This document shows, one piece after another, positions 33,401 through 47,144 of a DNA stretch of 64,000 nucleotides. The position numbers and the translations under genes were made by a program. Numbering within the stretch: position 1 is the stretch's first letter; each line of letters starts with the position of its first letter. The DNA lies in the NCBI GenBank assembly GCA_013400975.1, contig WBMZ01010863.1, positions 124,001 to 188,000 of the forward strand, written 5' to 3'. This DNA is from Atrichornis clamosus. Its lineage: Eukaryota > Chordata > Aves > Passeriformes > Menuridae. Below the pieces are notes generated by a model, which was not told the origin of the DNA, searched no databases, and saw only the letters and a program-made list of their open reading frames with translations.

Positions 33401-36400
33401 ATACAAGCCTCTGCTAACCATTGCTGGGTCAGTGTGTTGTGTGGAAGAAAGGTTTCTGAAAAATTGTTGCGAATTCGTTGTAGTATGGATGTGCCTTGGT
33501 TCTGGCTAAGAGCTGCAATGCAGGTTTTGTTTCTTAGGGCAAGTAGCCCTGAAGGACTGAATATGCAGTGTCATTTCCTGGCCAGTCTTGTAAGGTTGGA
33601 CTCTATGACACAGCCTTTTTCTTCCCAGACATCCATACAGCTGTGCTCACCAGAGATTTGAAGCTTTCCTGCCCTTGGAGGGGGTTTGGTTGAAACTTTC
33701 TCTTGATTAAGACATCATTATTTTTCATGGTGGTTCTGCAGATCAGCTAGTTTGCTTTCAAAGAGACCACTAAAGATGCCTGTCTTAAGCTGTGTTCTTG
33801 CTTGTACTGCTTCAGGTTGCCGTGGGGTCAGATCCTACTTTAAATACTGGGATACAGCCAGGTGTGTGCTTGTGTGCAATTGCAGGTTTCTCTGTCTTTG
33901 GTGTGAGAAACACCAAGCTTTGTGTGTGTCTGCAAGAGACTGGAGGTGCAGCAGCTAAGGAGAGATGGCTGTAAGGGGTTTGTGTGTAGCTGTCTGCAAG
34001 GGGTGACAGAGCGTGCCAGCACACAGGTCATGGGACTACCTGAGATGTGACACAGGCTGTCACACCTGTGACAAGCTGGAGCAGAGCAGAGGGAAGGAGA
34101 CCCTGGAGAACTTCAAATCAACAAGCCGTCCATCAGACACACACAGAAGAGGGAGCCACAGGCTTGTTGGGTGTTCACTGGGATGGGAAACAGCAATTAG
34201 GCTGTAATTAGGCAGCAATAAAGCTGATAAAGAAGTGCCAGAGGCCATTGGCCTCTAACAAGTCTTCTGATAGAAAGCCACAGCCCATAAAAGTCAAACC
34301 TTTTCCAAGGTCAGAGTTTCTGAAACCTTGATAGACACAAACTTGCCACCCAAATGGGGTGGAATGGAGAGAGCTTTTTTTTGGAATATTAAATATAACA
34401 TTTTGGGCTACGGTGGTCCTCTCAGCACAAGCTTCTTTTTCAAAACAATGCAACATAAATTTGCCTCGCTTTTTAAAATTTTCAGGGGGGGAAGCTTCTG
34501 CCTTCTGCTAGACCCCTCTTACTTTCTTGCCCCTGTAAATAGGGTTGCACAGACCAGCCTCTTCACAGTACAGGTACAGAAATCAGCATGTTGGAAACCA
34601 AAAGCAATTGCAACATTAAAAAATACCTTTTCATTTGAGCAACTTCCAGCTTTTTTGCCCACCTTATTTTAAATGACACTTTGAGAAATTCTTGCCAATA
34701 CATTCATGGGGACGTAACTCATTCATTTAATCACTTACAGCATTGAAGACTCTGGTTTTCCGACACTTGCTTGTTCTGCAGTGCACATCTCAACACCTGA
34801 CTGTCAGCAGAACAAAATTCAAAAGCAGAAAGTTGTTTTTCATACATATACTCCAGACTGCACACTGTTTTTACCTCTTCTGTGATTAAGCAGTACTACT
34901 TCTGCTTGTGGAGGAGAGCAGCATCTGGTTAGGTATATATGAGTGTCCTGTATGAGTCTGAACAAGACACATTTCTGCTCCCTGGAGGCAAAGAGAGGCT
35001 TCAGAGCTGTCTGCTTAGTTGTCAGCCTGTTCTCTGACAGTTTTCAACTTCTCTTCTGTCAAGAAACCTCTTCTGGAGTTCTTGTGTGAGCCAGTTAACC
35101 AGAGAAACACCTTGATATCAAAGTTTAAAGAAAGTTTCTGGGAATACTACTGCAAAATCGGGGAATGTAGCAGTTACCACAGAACCTTTTTAAGAAGAAA
35201 GAGATAGAGGGAGATGCTTGAATTTGAAATTTGGGTTATGATACTGTTGCTCATTGCTGCAGTTTCAATCCAGTGATGTCTGTCAGGTGACAGGTAGTCA
35301 TACAGAACTTCCCAGGCAATTCACTGGCTAGCATCATTGAATTTTATTTTAAATGTGTAGTCAGCTATTTTAAAGAATCGAGACAGATATTTCAGAATCA
35401 ACCTGTGTGAAAGAAGCTTTCTACTGTATAAAGAAAACATTCAGAGGAACATGGATATCAACACTTCATGGTCCAACTAGCAAGCTGGACAAGTCACTAT
35501 CTGAATACCTGGTGCCTAGGTTTGATGTGCAAAGCCCCAGCTTCTGTGGTAATTTTCTCTTCAGGGGCATGAGAAAGATTTTCAATTTATTAATAATAAC
35601 TTCACAGTTGAAAAATTAATTGAGAGAAAAAGGGAAGAAAGTTTTGGGGGTTTTTTTAAATCAACCTGTGAAGTAGGACTGAGGCAGAGGCTTGTTTCTT
35701 CTTAAATCTTGTTGATTTGATCAACTTTGCTTCAAAATGCATTTATAATCTTAGATGTGCAGTGCTTTTAAGGCTTCTCATTGCTTTTCAAAAACTGTAT
35801 TTGTGCACTTTGCCTCCAATTTCTATTTCATAGTTTCAGTGGCAGAGTAGGAATTTGGGGGGAGGGATCTCGGATTCACTTTGCTGTGACACCAGGGTCT
35901 GGATAAACATAACAATGGATGACTACTTTTGTTTGCAGACTGATACCAGTAGCAAAATAGTAACTATGATATAAGTCTTGATTTAGTGACAAAGTGAAAG
36001 TTAACCTTGTCTGAAAAATAAAGAAAGACCAGTCATGAGAGTAAAAACTAATGCAAAAATGGAAAGTTAATGACTTTAAATTTATGTTCTATGCTTGCTG
36101 ATTTTACTTTTAAGGCACTGATATTAATAGGGGTATAAATCACTTAAATTCATACTTCTAAATTTACCTTGCAATTCAAGGCAATGAAAACAACCAATGC
36201 TGCAAAGAATATACTGGAGGGAGCATAGATGTGTTTTTCCTTGCCAGTTCTATGTAACAGGTCATTCTACCCTGGTGAAGCCTTGTGCCTTCATGCTCCT
36301 CTGATCAGTACAGCACAGCTTGGTCTCTTGTCTACTGTTCTGTAAAACTTTATGGAGCCTCGTATTTCAACATGTTCTCTGGGTTGCGTTCCTATTGTTC

Positions 36401-38518
36401 TCATTAATAAATGTTTATTTGCAGTACTTGCTGTTTCATAAAGCTTATTGCTTGTTTTCTCTTGCCATAGAATAATGTCTGTTCATGGAATTACTACAAA
36501 AAGGAGAATAAACTTTCCTTCTAGAATTAGCTGCCGATGGACCAACAGTCATTGTATTATAGAGTTGCTTCATTCATTAGCTTTGATCCTGATCTTCAGG
36601 CATAAAGTTACTCAGCCCTGGCTTACTGCAGTGCTAGGAGCATAGGCTGGATTTTTGGGGGAGCCTGAGGCCTGAAAATCTGCCCATAGACATGATGCAG
36701 TGCCCTGGGTGAAACTGGGGGGAAAGGGCCACAGCTGTGCATAGGGCAGGCATGTTTTTCCAGGGAGCCTCTCTGTCCCCTACTGAGTCAGCAGATTTTT
36801 ACTACTAACACATCTGTGGTTCAAAGGCTGGTTGATCTGAGGAAGTTAACCCTTTCTGGGTTTTCTCTCTAAGACTGAAAAACTTTGAAGTAGGTAGGGT
36901 ACAGAGCAAGCAAGGAAGAGAATGGGCCATAAAGAGCTGCAATTCTAAAGTAGAAAAGATTACTTTGACTTCCCAGAACTTCAGCGAAAGCTGGTGGTGT
37001 TCTTCCAGTTTGCTGTCTGGGTTTGCTCTCACCTGCCTTGGTAGGAAGATGCAGAGAGCAGCTCAGTCCAGACCTGGATGGTCATCATCCTGCTTCATGT
37101 AGCATCACTTGTAGTTGAAGTGGTGGTGCAGGTGTAATTGCACAGTCTCTGACACTGCCAATTCCCTGTTTGCCACAATATGGCTCTGAGTCTTCAAAAG
37201 CATTCAGCACTTCAGTTCTAGGTGTGGGAAAGGATTCTGCCACAGCGTTACATTGCATGCTGCTCACCAGGAAAATGTTCCTAGAGAACTTAAGTGGAGT
37301 GTGTTTGATCTAGGCCATTAAGATTTGTGGATTCTGCAATAATATTTTTAGAATTGGTTTCTGAATGTAGAGCCATGCTTTAATTGCTATGGAGGACCAG
37401 AATACCATGTCAGCTGACCCTTATAAATGCTTGATTGCATTTGAAAGAAGCACATCTGTGTCTAATGAGTCTAATTATAAATGAAGAACCTGCATTTTAA
37501 TAGCTTTGGGTTGAGTAGAAAAGGACTGTAATACAGGGACTGTGTCTTGATGTATGCATGGTGGGGAAGGAGAGAGGAAGGGTGGCCCTAGGAAACCTCT
37601 CACTCATTTCTTCCAGTTTTTGAGGCATACGCACAAAACCCACTATGTTTCAGTCACTCAGTATTGTTCAGATTTCCAGAGGCAAATGCTATTATACACT
37701 TCCTCGTTTGATTAAAATTGAGGTTGATGCCCAGAATGCCATTGATTTGCCCCACTCAGATGTGGTAAGAGCTGCTTTGAAGCACCTCTGTGGCACAAAG
37801 GAAAATGACAGCGCATTTTCAGTAGTATGTGGAAACATGGAGGAGTGTCATGAGATAATGAGTGAAGTTCAGATCCTGCCTCCCTAACGTAGTTTGGTTG
37901 CAGAAACCAAAAGGAGTGTTTTCCCACTGTGGGAAGGATGAGGAGAATTCAGTCAGACTGGGGTTTGCATGGCAGCTGCCTGCAGGTTGGGCCATGCACT
38001 CCTGGCCCTCATGTGGTCTGAGTGCTGCTTTCTCCTTCCTGACAGTGGTGTTCTAGGAGGGGTATTGCTGTGAGCTGGGGAGAGGATGATTGAAGGGCAA
38101 AAGAAACAAATCTTTGCGTAACCAAGTTTCTTTAGTTTTCCTAGTCAGGCCTGTTACATTTTAGAAGGAAATCAGAAGGAATTGACGTTTAGAGAAGAAA
38201 ACCAGCTGTGGATTGGTGTCCTCAACCAACCACCAGATAACAACTTGTAACACACAAAGCGTGTTAACAAAGGGTGAACTTTAGCTGCAGAATAACACAG
38301 CACCTGAAGTCACAATGGCATGAAATGGCTCAGAAAGGCCCCTCTGAGCATCATGTGTTCTTAAATTTCATCATGTTTTTGAGGCTGTAAGCTTATCCCT
38401 TCCACCCTGTGCTTCGGCTTCTTTGTTCCTGGTTTTCTGATGCATCTCCTATTGTCCCCAGTAGCCCAGTGTTCCTCTGTATAATGGTTGTTGATGTTTT
38501 TCTGGTGCCTTTTTTGGG

Positions 38519-38540
38519 TTTGTTTTGTTGTTGTTGTTGG
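38519..38540 (+). repeat. Short TTG repeat
   Basis: A low-complexity run of TTG/TTTTG units of about 20 bp in FAM219A intron 1. Confidence 0.6.
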
Positions 38541-41370
38541 GTTTTTTAAATGATAGATTGTGATTTCTTTCAGGTGGAAGATATGAAGAAGAAATTTTTT
38601 TAAATGGATTTTTAAAAAAATCTGAGCAACAGATTAAATTGCTCTGTGAAAGGCTCTTCCTTCTCTCAGACAGACTTGGATGGAAAATGTGTTTGGGAGA
38701 AGAACCCTATTGGAAAAACCTGCAGTAGTGTTTCAGACCCTGTAAATTAGTCGGCTATCACAACATCACAACAGAATACAGCCACTCAACTCCTGCTGTG
38801 TTCCATTGTCATTAGAATTTCTTTCTTTTCCTTATATGAACTCATTTTGAGGTCTAAAGCAAAATAAAAATTCATTCCTCTCTGTAGCTCTGGTGTTCTG
38901 TGACAAAGAGCAATGACTGTGCCCGTGCACACAGATCAGTCTCCTGTCTTTGCTTGTCTGTGTGTGTTCCATGGGAGAGTGGAGCCTTGTCAGCTTGCCT
39001 GGTTTGCGAGCAGTCCCTCCTCAGGCCCCTCACCCGGTGTGGGCAGGGGCGGGTGTGACTGGCAGCCTACCAGCCAGATTCAGTGCAAACCATCTGCTTC
39101 TCACAGCAGTGCTGGGTAATGATCTCAGCATGTTTCACGCCCTGGGAACTTGGTGCAAACATGTTCTCGTATGGTGGATAACAAGGAGGTCCTAAACATT
39201 TCCAGCCTGCAGAGAGACTCTGAAAGCAGTAGCCAAATCAGGGGTGGGACAGATGCCAAGAGTCAGCAGAGACAGTGATGCTGTGGACTAAAAAGGGTCA
39301 TTCCACCACACGGCATTTATAGATTGAGCCTTGGCACACTGAGGTTCGTTTGCTCGGCCACCTCAGGGAAGGCAGTTCCCCGCACTGTGCCTAGCCCTGT
39401 GGATACAAGCTGTTCTCTCTGCACAGCCCGGGGCACCTCTCCTATTTCTGTCACCAGCCTGCAGCTCTAGGGGTGGTTTTGCTAACCACTAATTGCTTGT
39501 TTCATTCAAATAGGGAAAGAAAGGTCTTGGTGGATGTGGCTTTTCTCCCATTATCTTTAATTTCAGAGCTACCCTTTCTAACACTGCAGTGCAGGGGAAG
39601 CTCATCTCATTCTGTTCAGATGGAGCTATGAGATGTAAGTCACCGTAATCTGTAAACCCCTCATCCTCCTGGGGTCCTTCTCACTGACTGCATAGCCAGA
39701 ATGAAGCAGCATTTTCTGAGCTGGCTGAGGGTGGTGGAAAATGGAGAAGAGTGCTTGAGGCCAACAGAGCATGTTCATTCTCCCAGAAGCCTGTTACTCC
39801 GCTTTCTCCAATATTGCACACCTGACTTTTATGAAAGGGCACAAGGAAACTTGGACACAGGTTTTCAATGTGTGTTTAGAGTTCTGGAAAGGTGGAGTAA
39901 CAAAGTAGTTTTGGAATTCATATAAGGCTCATGAAACATACTTATGCATCTGATATCTCAGAGTAGGGGAGAGACGTTTCATTGTCTGCCATGGCTCATG
40001 CTGGAATTAAAAGATGCCAAGATTCCTGTTGAAGTCATCTTGCTCTTTAGTATGTTGGAGCCCCATTTAGTCGGTGTCTACAGAAAGTAAGGCATCTGAG
40101 TTGGATATTCTAGTTGGTTTCATTCCTGGACAGAAAGAGCATGTTGGAGGCCGTGTTTTTTGGGTTGTGAACAAGAGAGAATTTCCATTGTCTTTTCCCC
40201 TGATCTTTTTTTGATCTGTCTGTTTCAATAACTGGTATCTGCTATTCTGACTGTTCCAAAATCAGCAAAGTAAAGCAGACTGGTTTTGTCAGTTTTTGCT
40301 GCCCACGATTCTATTCTCCACCCTAACAGAAATACCCAGGACATCTGTTCTCACTGTGCTGCTGGTGGGCAGAGCACAAGATATTGTGGATGCCTGTCTG
40401 CGGATGGAGAACAGCATTGAATTACCTCACATGTGGAAGCAAAGGGGTCAGGGCTTCACTGCTTTCACATGGACAGTTTGCTTTTCCAGCAGGTGTGGTC
40501 GTCTCTCTGTTAGGGACTGGGTTCTGGGTTGCTAATTCTTTTTGTGTTGGCTTACATAAGCAGCAGCTCATAAAATCTACAATTAAACAAGAGGACACTG
40601 AGGTGAAAAGCTCCACTCTACTTCAGTACCTTACAACGTTAAGGCACCTGGATTAATCTCATGAAATGAATTGACACATTGACAAGTCCATTTTTTAAAT
40701 CTAGTTGCTCTTTCATTTTGATGATCGGATGGAGCCACTGACTTAAATGAGTCAAAACCTTGAAATCACTGTCTTGGACAGTAAGCACCTTGTCATAGTT
40801 TCATATGGTGTCATATAAAATACAGCTTTAAAAGCTCTTTTAATTTTTTTTTTTAAATCCCCTTATATAATACACCTTCATCAGGTTAGAGGCTTCCTTC
40901 TGAGACTTGCTGTATATGAACTGAGACAAATACAAAAGGAAAATTTGGTGACTCCCATATGGTGTTTCAGGCTATTTTCTGATTGGCAAGCTGAGTATAC
41001 GAGTCCTAAAAATGTTAATAAGCCTTTTGTAAATGAGTTTTAACTTGTTAATTAAGAATTTCTAGCTATGGTTATGACCTGCAGGGAAATGTTTAATTGA
41101 CTGTTTTCCCTAGCTGGTTCAGTGTCTTCTTAGACAGAGTGTATACTTAACGGGACTTGAATGCCTCAGACACAGCATAAGCCAGAGTTCCTGTGCTCAA
41201 CACTGCTGCAGGGATTTTCACTGGTGACCTCTGCAAGGAAGATCTCCCCATTAGGGCAGCAGAGCAAGAACTTGCTTGCCTCAGTTTGTCCTGGGAGATG
41301 AATGCAGGTTGTGGGAGGCGACAGAAACGGGCCCTTCTCTGATGGAGCATGGTCACAGATTTCCCATACA

Positions 41371-41505
41371 GGTGGAGTCTCCATCCCTGAGAATATTCAA
41401 AAGCCCTCTCATCATGGTTCTGGGCATCCAGCTTTAGGTGGCTTTGTTTGCGCAGAGGAAATTGGACCAGGTGGCATCAAGAGATCTCTGCAGACCTGAG
41501 CCAGC
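41371..41505 (+). repeat. Decayed CR1 LINE 3' fragment
   Basis: GTGGAGTCTCCATCCCTGAG, ATATTCAAAA, then GGCATCCAGCTTTAGGTGGC and ATTGGACCAGGTGGCATCAA follow CR1 3' order with many substitutions. Confidence 0.7.
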
Positions 41506-44500
41506 CCATGTTCCTTCTCAGCCCTCTCTGTGAGTCAGAAACTGGCAACGGTGCAACAGGACAGAGGGGAGCATTGGGCATTTGCAATCACCAGCCTATT
41601 CTTGGAGGAGGGATGGCCGAGGTATAAAAGATGACATTTGGTTTTCCCAAATTAGATGAGATTCTGCATGTAACCAAAACATGGGGCTGGGTCCATTGTC
41701 AAACAGAAATGCCTATTTCCAGCATCCAAACAATGTTCCCTGTTATCTGCCAGAAAGCCCATTGACTTACTGGATGCTGTGCTAAATTCCACTTGTTTCT
41801 CTGTAGTTAAGTACCCATGAAACCATAGTGGGTGTGGGGGCAAAGTGGGGAGAAGGTGCCATGTGGGCAGGGTCATTGCCATCGCTCTCAGTTAGTTGGG
41901 ATTGGACTTTACTGCTCAAGTGGAGCACACCTTGGTACCTCACACAGACAGGCTTTCTGCAGTACAGAAAACAACCAGAATAATATTTCTGTAAAAGTAA
42001 TTTAGTATCTCCTTCCCATTATACTTTGAAGACTGTGATTTGTCACTGTGCTGCAGCTTCCTTTTTAAATGCTTGGCTGTAACCAAAAACAAGCTTGAGT
42101 TCATATTTCAGGAAGTTGCAGTCAAAATCTGGAAATACAGTCATGTCTGGGTGCAGCCATTATTGAGTTTAATGAGAACTGTATGTCTGCAACAAATGGC
42201 ACCCCATTTGTCTTCATCTAATCGTACGTGAAATTCTTCATTGCTAAAATAATCTCAGAAAATTTGGGGTGAATCCCTGGCTGAAAGTAACTGCCTTGTA
42301 GCAGTGACCATCTGGAAATGCCTCTTGCAGCATAGCTGTGAAGGGTGAAGAGCCCCTCCTTCTCCATTCCCATTTAGAACTTCCTAAGTAGAGTGTTCTG
42401 TTTGAGAGAGCAGCCACATGGTGGTTACCACTGCTGCAAACCCCTTCACTGATTCAGATGCATTGAGATGAGCAAACAGTGTGAAGAAATGCATAGAAAA
42501 TGACTGAGGTCTGCGTGAGCAAGAAAGCTTTTAAAGCAAACCCTGTTGGAAGAATGAACAATATTCTGCTTATTAATGTAGATTGGAATTTCCTGCTAGC
42601 TGAGAATAATGCAAAGGTCACTCACCAGCTGCAAGCAAACACCATGTGGTTGATTCTAAAATTAGTTTATCTTTAGCATTTCTATTTCTTTTCCCTGCAT
42701 TTCTTGTTCTCTACCTTAAGCCTGGGAATAAAATTAAAAGTACTGCAAGCTTGTAAAAAAATTCTTTTTTTCTTTTTTTGTTCTCTGTAAACTTCTGTTA
42801 ACTGCTGCAGTTGAGATAACTACGTGTCTGTTGCCTATCATTATGGCCAGGTATTATAATGTCCCTAAAAGAGTTTCCATACGCTCAGTTACCTGGTTTT
42901 AACTATTGAAAATTATCCTTTACTCTGCATCTGCTGAAGTATGCTAGCAACCACGTTATCTGCAACTATTTTACACTGACTTTTAACAAGTCTTCTTTTT
43001 TATCTCAGGCTCAGAGATAATTCAGTAAGAACCTGAATAATGGCCTCATAAAATCCTCACTTCCTCTTTTCCTGATGAGCTGAAAGCCAGTGGTGTTATG
43101 ATGCAGCACCATGGCCAGTCTGGAGATGGAAAAATTGTTGGAGCCTTGGATGAGACGGAGGAAACAGCACTGCAGGCATAAAACAGACCAGTGTTTCATG
43201 GCACGTAAGGCAGTGCTTAACTGCTGGAGAAACTAACTCCAGAGAGAATCTGCTCCTGTTTAGGGGATCTTGCAGAAAGGTTTTAATCTAACAGCTGTAT
43301 AAAAAAAAACTACTTCAGAGCAGAAGTGCCAATCCTGGGACACGTGTCTGATCCTTTGCCTGCAGAGGTGATTTGTGTGGCAGAGATGGTGATCCTTAGA
43401 AATGCCGTAGCTAGCAAATAACACGGAAGTAACTTGGCATGTTCAAGTGAGTTTGAGCACTGAGAGCCAGTTGTGCTGTCAGGTTATAATAAACCGAGTC
43501 TTTGCAGAGTCCAGCTGGGGAGATGGTGGATGGATGGTCACTCAGCTGCTGCTCTGTGTATGAGTATGGTGTATCCAAGCCTAAGCTGAGGTCTAGACTC
43601 CTCTGTCTTAGGTAGGTCTCACTGCTCTGCACTCTCCAGTGGTGCCTGCTGTCAGTAGAGCTGTGCCAGAGCAGGTATGAGCACAGCAAGGCATCATTTC
43701 ATCACACGACTAGTCATCTTATACCAAGAGAGTATTTTAAATTACTTTCAAATAATTTCAAACAGGTTTTTTTTGTAAAAGTGTTTTAAAACAGAGAAAA
43801 GACTTTTAAAGCCCTGGCAAGTGTGTTCTGGAATGCCCTGCATCCAGGGAGCGCCGTGGACATGGACACCACAGGAGGGAGAGCTGACAGCACTACTCTG
43901 TGCAGAATCTCTGGGCATCTTTGCTTTTTCTCCAGCCTCTCCATCTGCCAGGGCCTGTTTAGTGGAGCAGGCACTAATATGTTTGGTAGCTTCTCTAATT
44001 CCCTTGCTTATGTTGAAACTTGTAGGAATTTTAATATCTTGTTAAACATTCCTAATTAACAGTCACAGAATTTATCAAATTGTCTAACTCCTAGCTTGCT
44101 TTATTAGTCTACAGCCAATATTTTCTCAGGTTACAAAGTCAGAATTTTCCTTTCTTCTTTTTAATACATGTAAATACAGTTTTAGGATTCAGAATTTGTC
44201 TCTTTTTTTGGTGTAAGGGTCAAAATAGCTGGTTTCTGTGATCTCTGCAATATTTTGTTTGTTTAAAGAAGCATCTTAAGGGGAATTTAATACAAAAGAT
44301 GTTAAATGCAGACATGTATTTTAAATGTTGATTGTTTAGAGATGTTCATATTGTTATATATGGAAAGAGAACTTAATCTTAGATGTTACATTCTCTTTTC
44401 ACTGGTTGCTTCGACAGTGATGAGAGTCTTCAGCAAGGCAGTGCAGTTGCAGAAGCACACTGATGTAAAACTCAAGCAATTCCATTGAAAGAAAAGGTTT

Positions 44501-47106
44501 TTCTTCATGCTTCTTTGGTGCAAGCAGAGAAAGGTCTGAAGTCTTGTGTTGTGTCTTAAGCATGGAAATCTTTGTACTCATAAAATCACAAAGCAGAAAA
44601 AACAGCCGTCAGCAATGTATCCACTTGAACAGAATGCCCAGAAAATAGCATCAAAAGGGAAGGAACCCCCCCAGGCCATGTCCTCATGCTGACTGAGCCT
44701 GTGTGCAACCTGACCAGGGTGTCCCATGCAATGCTGGCGTGCAGAGCCATGCTCAGGGCAGACGGGAGGATGGGGGTTGCAGTAACACAGCAGGAGGATT
44801 CGGCACCACACACAGAACTACTCAGAAGAGGTGATGTCTGATCTTGTGTTTATGTTCCAGCTCTGCTTTCTTTTTTTTAAGTAGATTCCTGACCTCCTTT
44901 TTGTGACTGTTCCTAGGGAATTTGTGACACATGGCCTTAAGGAGAGTTCATCTGTATCATCCATGTCATTAGGATGATTGCAGCAACATCCAAACATGCT
45001 GTCAGGGAAAGAGGGAGAGAGTCTTTAGAAGACTTGATATTTGGTGTTTACTTGCATATTCTGGGATGGCAATTATAACCTTTCACGTTTTACAGAAAAA
45101 ATAGCTTGCAATGATACAGGGCAGAAAATAAAGCAATGAGAAATGTTTCCTGCTCAGCAGTACTCTTTAATATCCACTTTAGGTTAAATCTTAAATTCCA
45201 GGAAGTTAGAGAAAATTCGTCTTTTCGTTCAACCGCTTATTTATGACTGTTCCACTATCTTAGAACAACTGACTCTGTGCCTTTTAAATGTAAGCTGCTG
45301 TTTTCTCTGTTTTCCCTAACATGGTTTTCATAGTCCTCCTACAAGGAGACAAATTAGGGAGTCAGAGAACTGATGAGATGGTAGAAAACCTTTCACATTT
45401 GTTTCCAGTTCAGCAAAGATAATAACCAAGAGTCATGAGAAAACTGGACAGAAAACCACAGATTTTCATAGACTAAATTCTGCTATACCAGAACCCACAT
45501 TAAAAAAAAACAGTTTATGAAAGACACCTTGTGCTAATTTTGCTCTTGACCTCACCAAACTAACTGCAAAGGAAAGCAGTGTTGGCTGTCCCCCAGCCTG
45601 GTGAACTTCTTGTTTCACATGTTAATGTAACTTGGAGGGACTGCATGGCTCTTCAGGGTGGCCAACCTTGTCCCCATCACTGCAGACTGCTCCCAGTGAC
45701 TTTTCCTAGAAGAAGCTGGGTTGCTGCCAGCAGCACTGAATAGTCTGGAGCGTCAGGATTAACTGGCGCCATGGAGTAGTTGAAGAAGCTTCTCTAGATG
45801 TTGCAGTGGGTAGTAGCTACCCGGTTGCACTGGGATGGTGGCTACAAATGCACAGCATTTCTCTGACATCTGCAGATAAAACTATTCTCATATATGGGGA
45901 AATGGGAACCAATTGCCATTGTCACCTTGTGTTTAATGGGCCTTCTGGGAATCAAGTGCAGGTATTCCTCATTCCTACTAGAAGATACTTTGCTTATGAA
46001 CATGCAGATGCTCTGCTGTCTCAGGTTTATCCAGACTCCCCTTCCCCTTTCTTATTGTATCTATGAGTCATTACGTGCTTGTCATAATTTATTTTTACCA
46101 CAAGCTGAAAGGTATAATGGGAAACTTATAAACATGCTAGGGAGAAGCCACCTGAAATAGCAAATGTTTCTAATTATAAAGTTAAAGCTGCCTTTCTAAG
46201 CTACTTGGTTCTTTATTATACCTTGAAGAACCCAAAAATGTGGTTGGCTACAGTTAGACTTCCAGATACAATAAGTGAATTGTAAATGAAAGCCACCCTG
46301 TGGAAAATTACACTATTAGCCTGGAGCAGTAGCCCTGATCTTTAGAGTTTATGGTGCTGCACAGCCTGTACATCCAGTAATGTTCTTTGAGTCCATGAAG
46401 TTGAGAGGACAGTTTCTTAAAAGGAGAACTGAAAAAATTAAAGTCATTATTACATGCTTTCATGTTTATTATTTTTTAACATTCCCAGACTTTTTTCACA
46501 TTAGTCTGGTTTCAGCAGTAAGTAATTTGTCTATGCCTTACCAGTATCTATTAGGCAGTGTTCCTGAAAGGGCTACATTTAATTAGTCTCGGCCGTGCTT
46601 TTGGTATCTGCAAGGCAAAAAAAAAATTACATTAGATTTCTTTACAGGGAAGAATAATAGTAACTGTAATTTAGAATTTGAGTGTTCCATGACTGTGCTT
46701 GGATTTCAAGCCCTTTCCTGATGCAGAGTTGCATCCTTATGGTCCAGGTTTGGTGCTTTATGAAAATACTTTGTTGACTGTACTAATTAAAGACTGTGGT
46801 GCACACCTTCAGCCATCACTGGTTCATCACAAATGTTCATGCAGAAACAGGAATGGCAATGTCACAGCTGACACAGGAGAAAAGGAGCGGGTAGGGATCA
46901 GGACCATGTGCATGGAGGTTCAAGAGAGCAGTGAAGGATTCACAGTACTCACTGTCTAAATCTGTCATGTCCTGGCTGCTGTAAAGAAGTCATGACACTG
47001 GCTGAGATTGACATCTGGAGCCAGCAGTCTGAATACAACTCTTCATCTGCTTGCTGCGCTGGAAGCCAAGGGCATTTCAGACACCATTGGAGATAGTTTG
47101 AGTGGG

Positions 47107-47144
47107 GTCTTCAGGAATTACATAAGTCTTCAGGAATTGCATTA
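47107..47144 (+). repeat. 19-bp tandem duplication
   Basis: GTCTTCAGGAATTACATAA (47107-47125) is followed directly by GTCTTCAGGAATTGCATTA, with two differences. It is a simple slippage-type duplication. Confidence 0.85.

Noticed and set aside
34240..34256. 17-bp inverted repeat AGAGGCCATTGGCCTCT
   Set aside because: Perfect 8-bp arms, but one such short palindrome is expected by chance in 64 kb and no context gives it a role.
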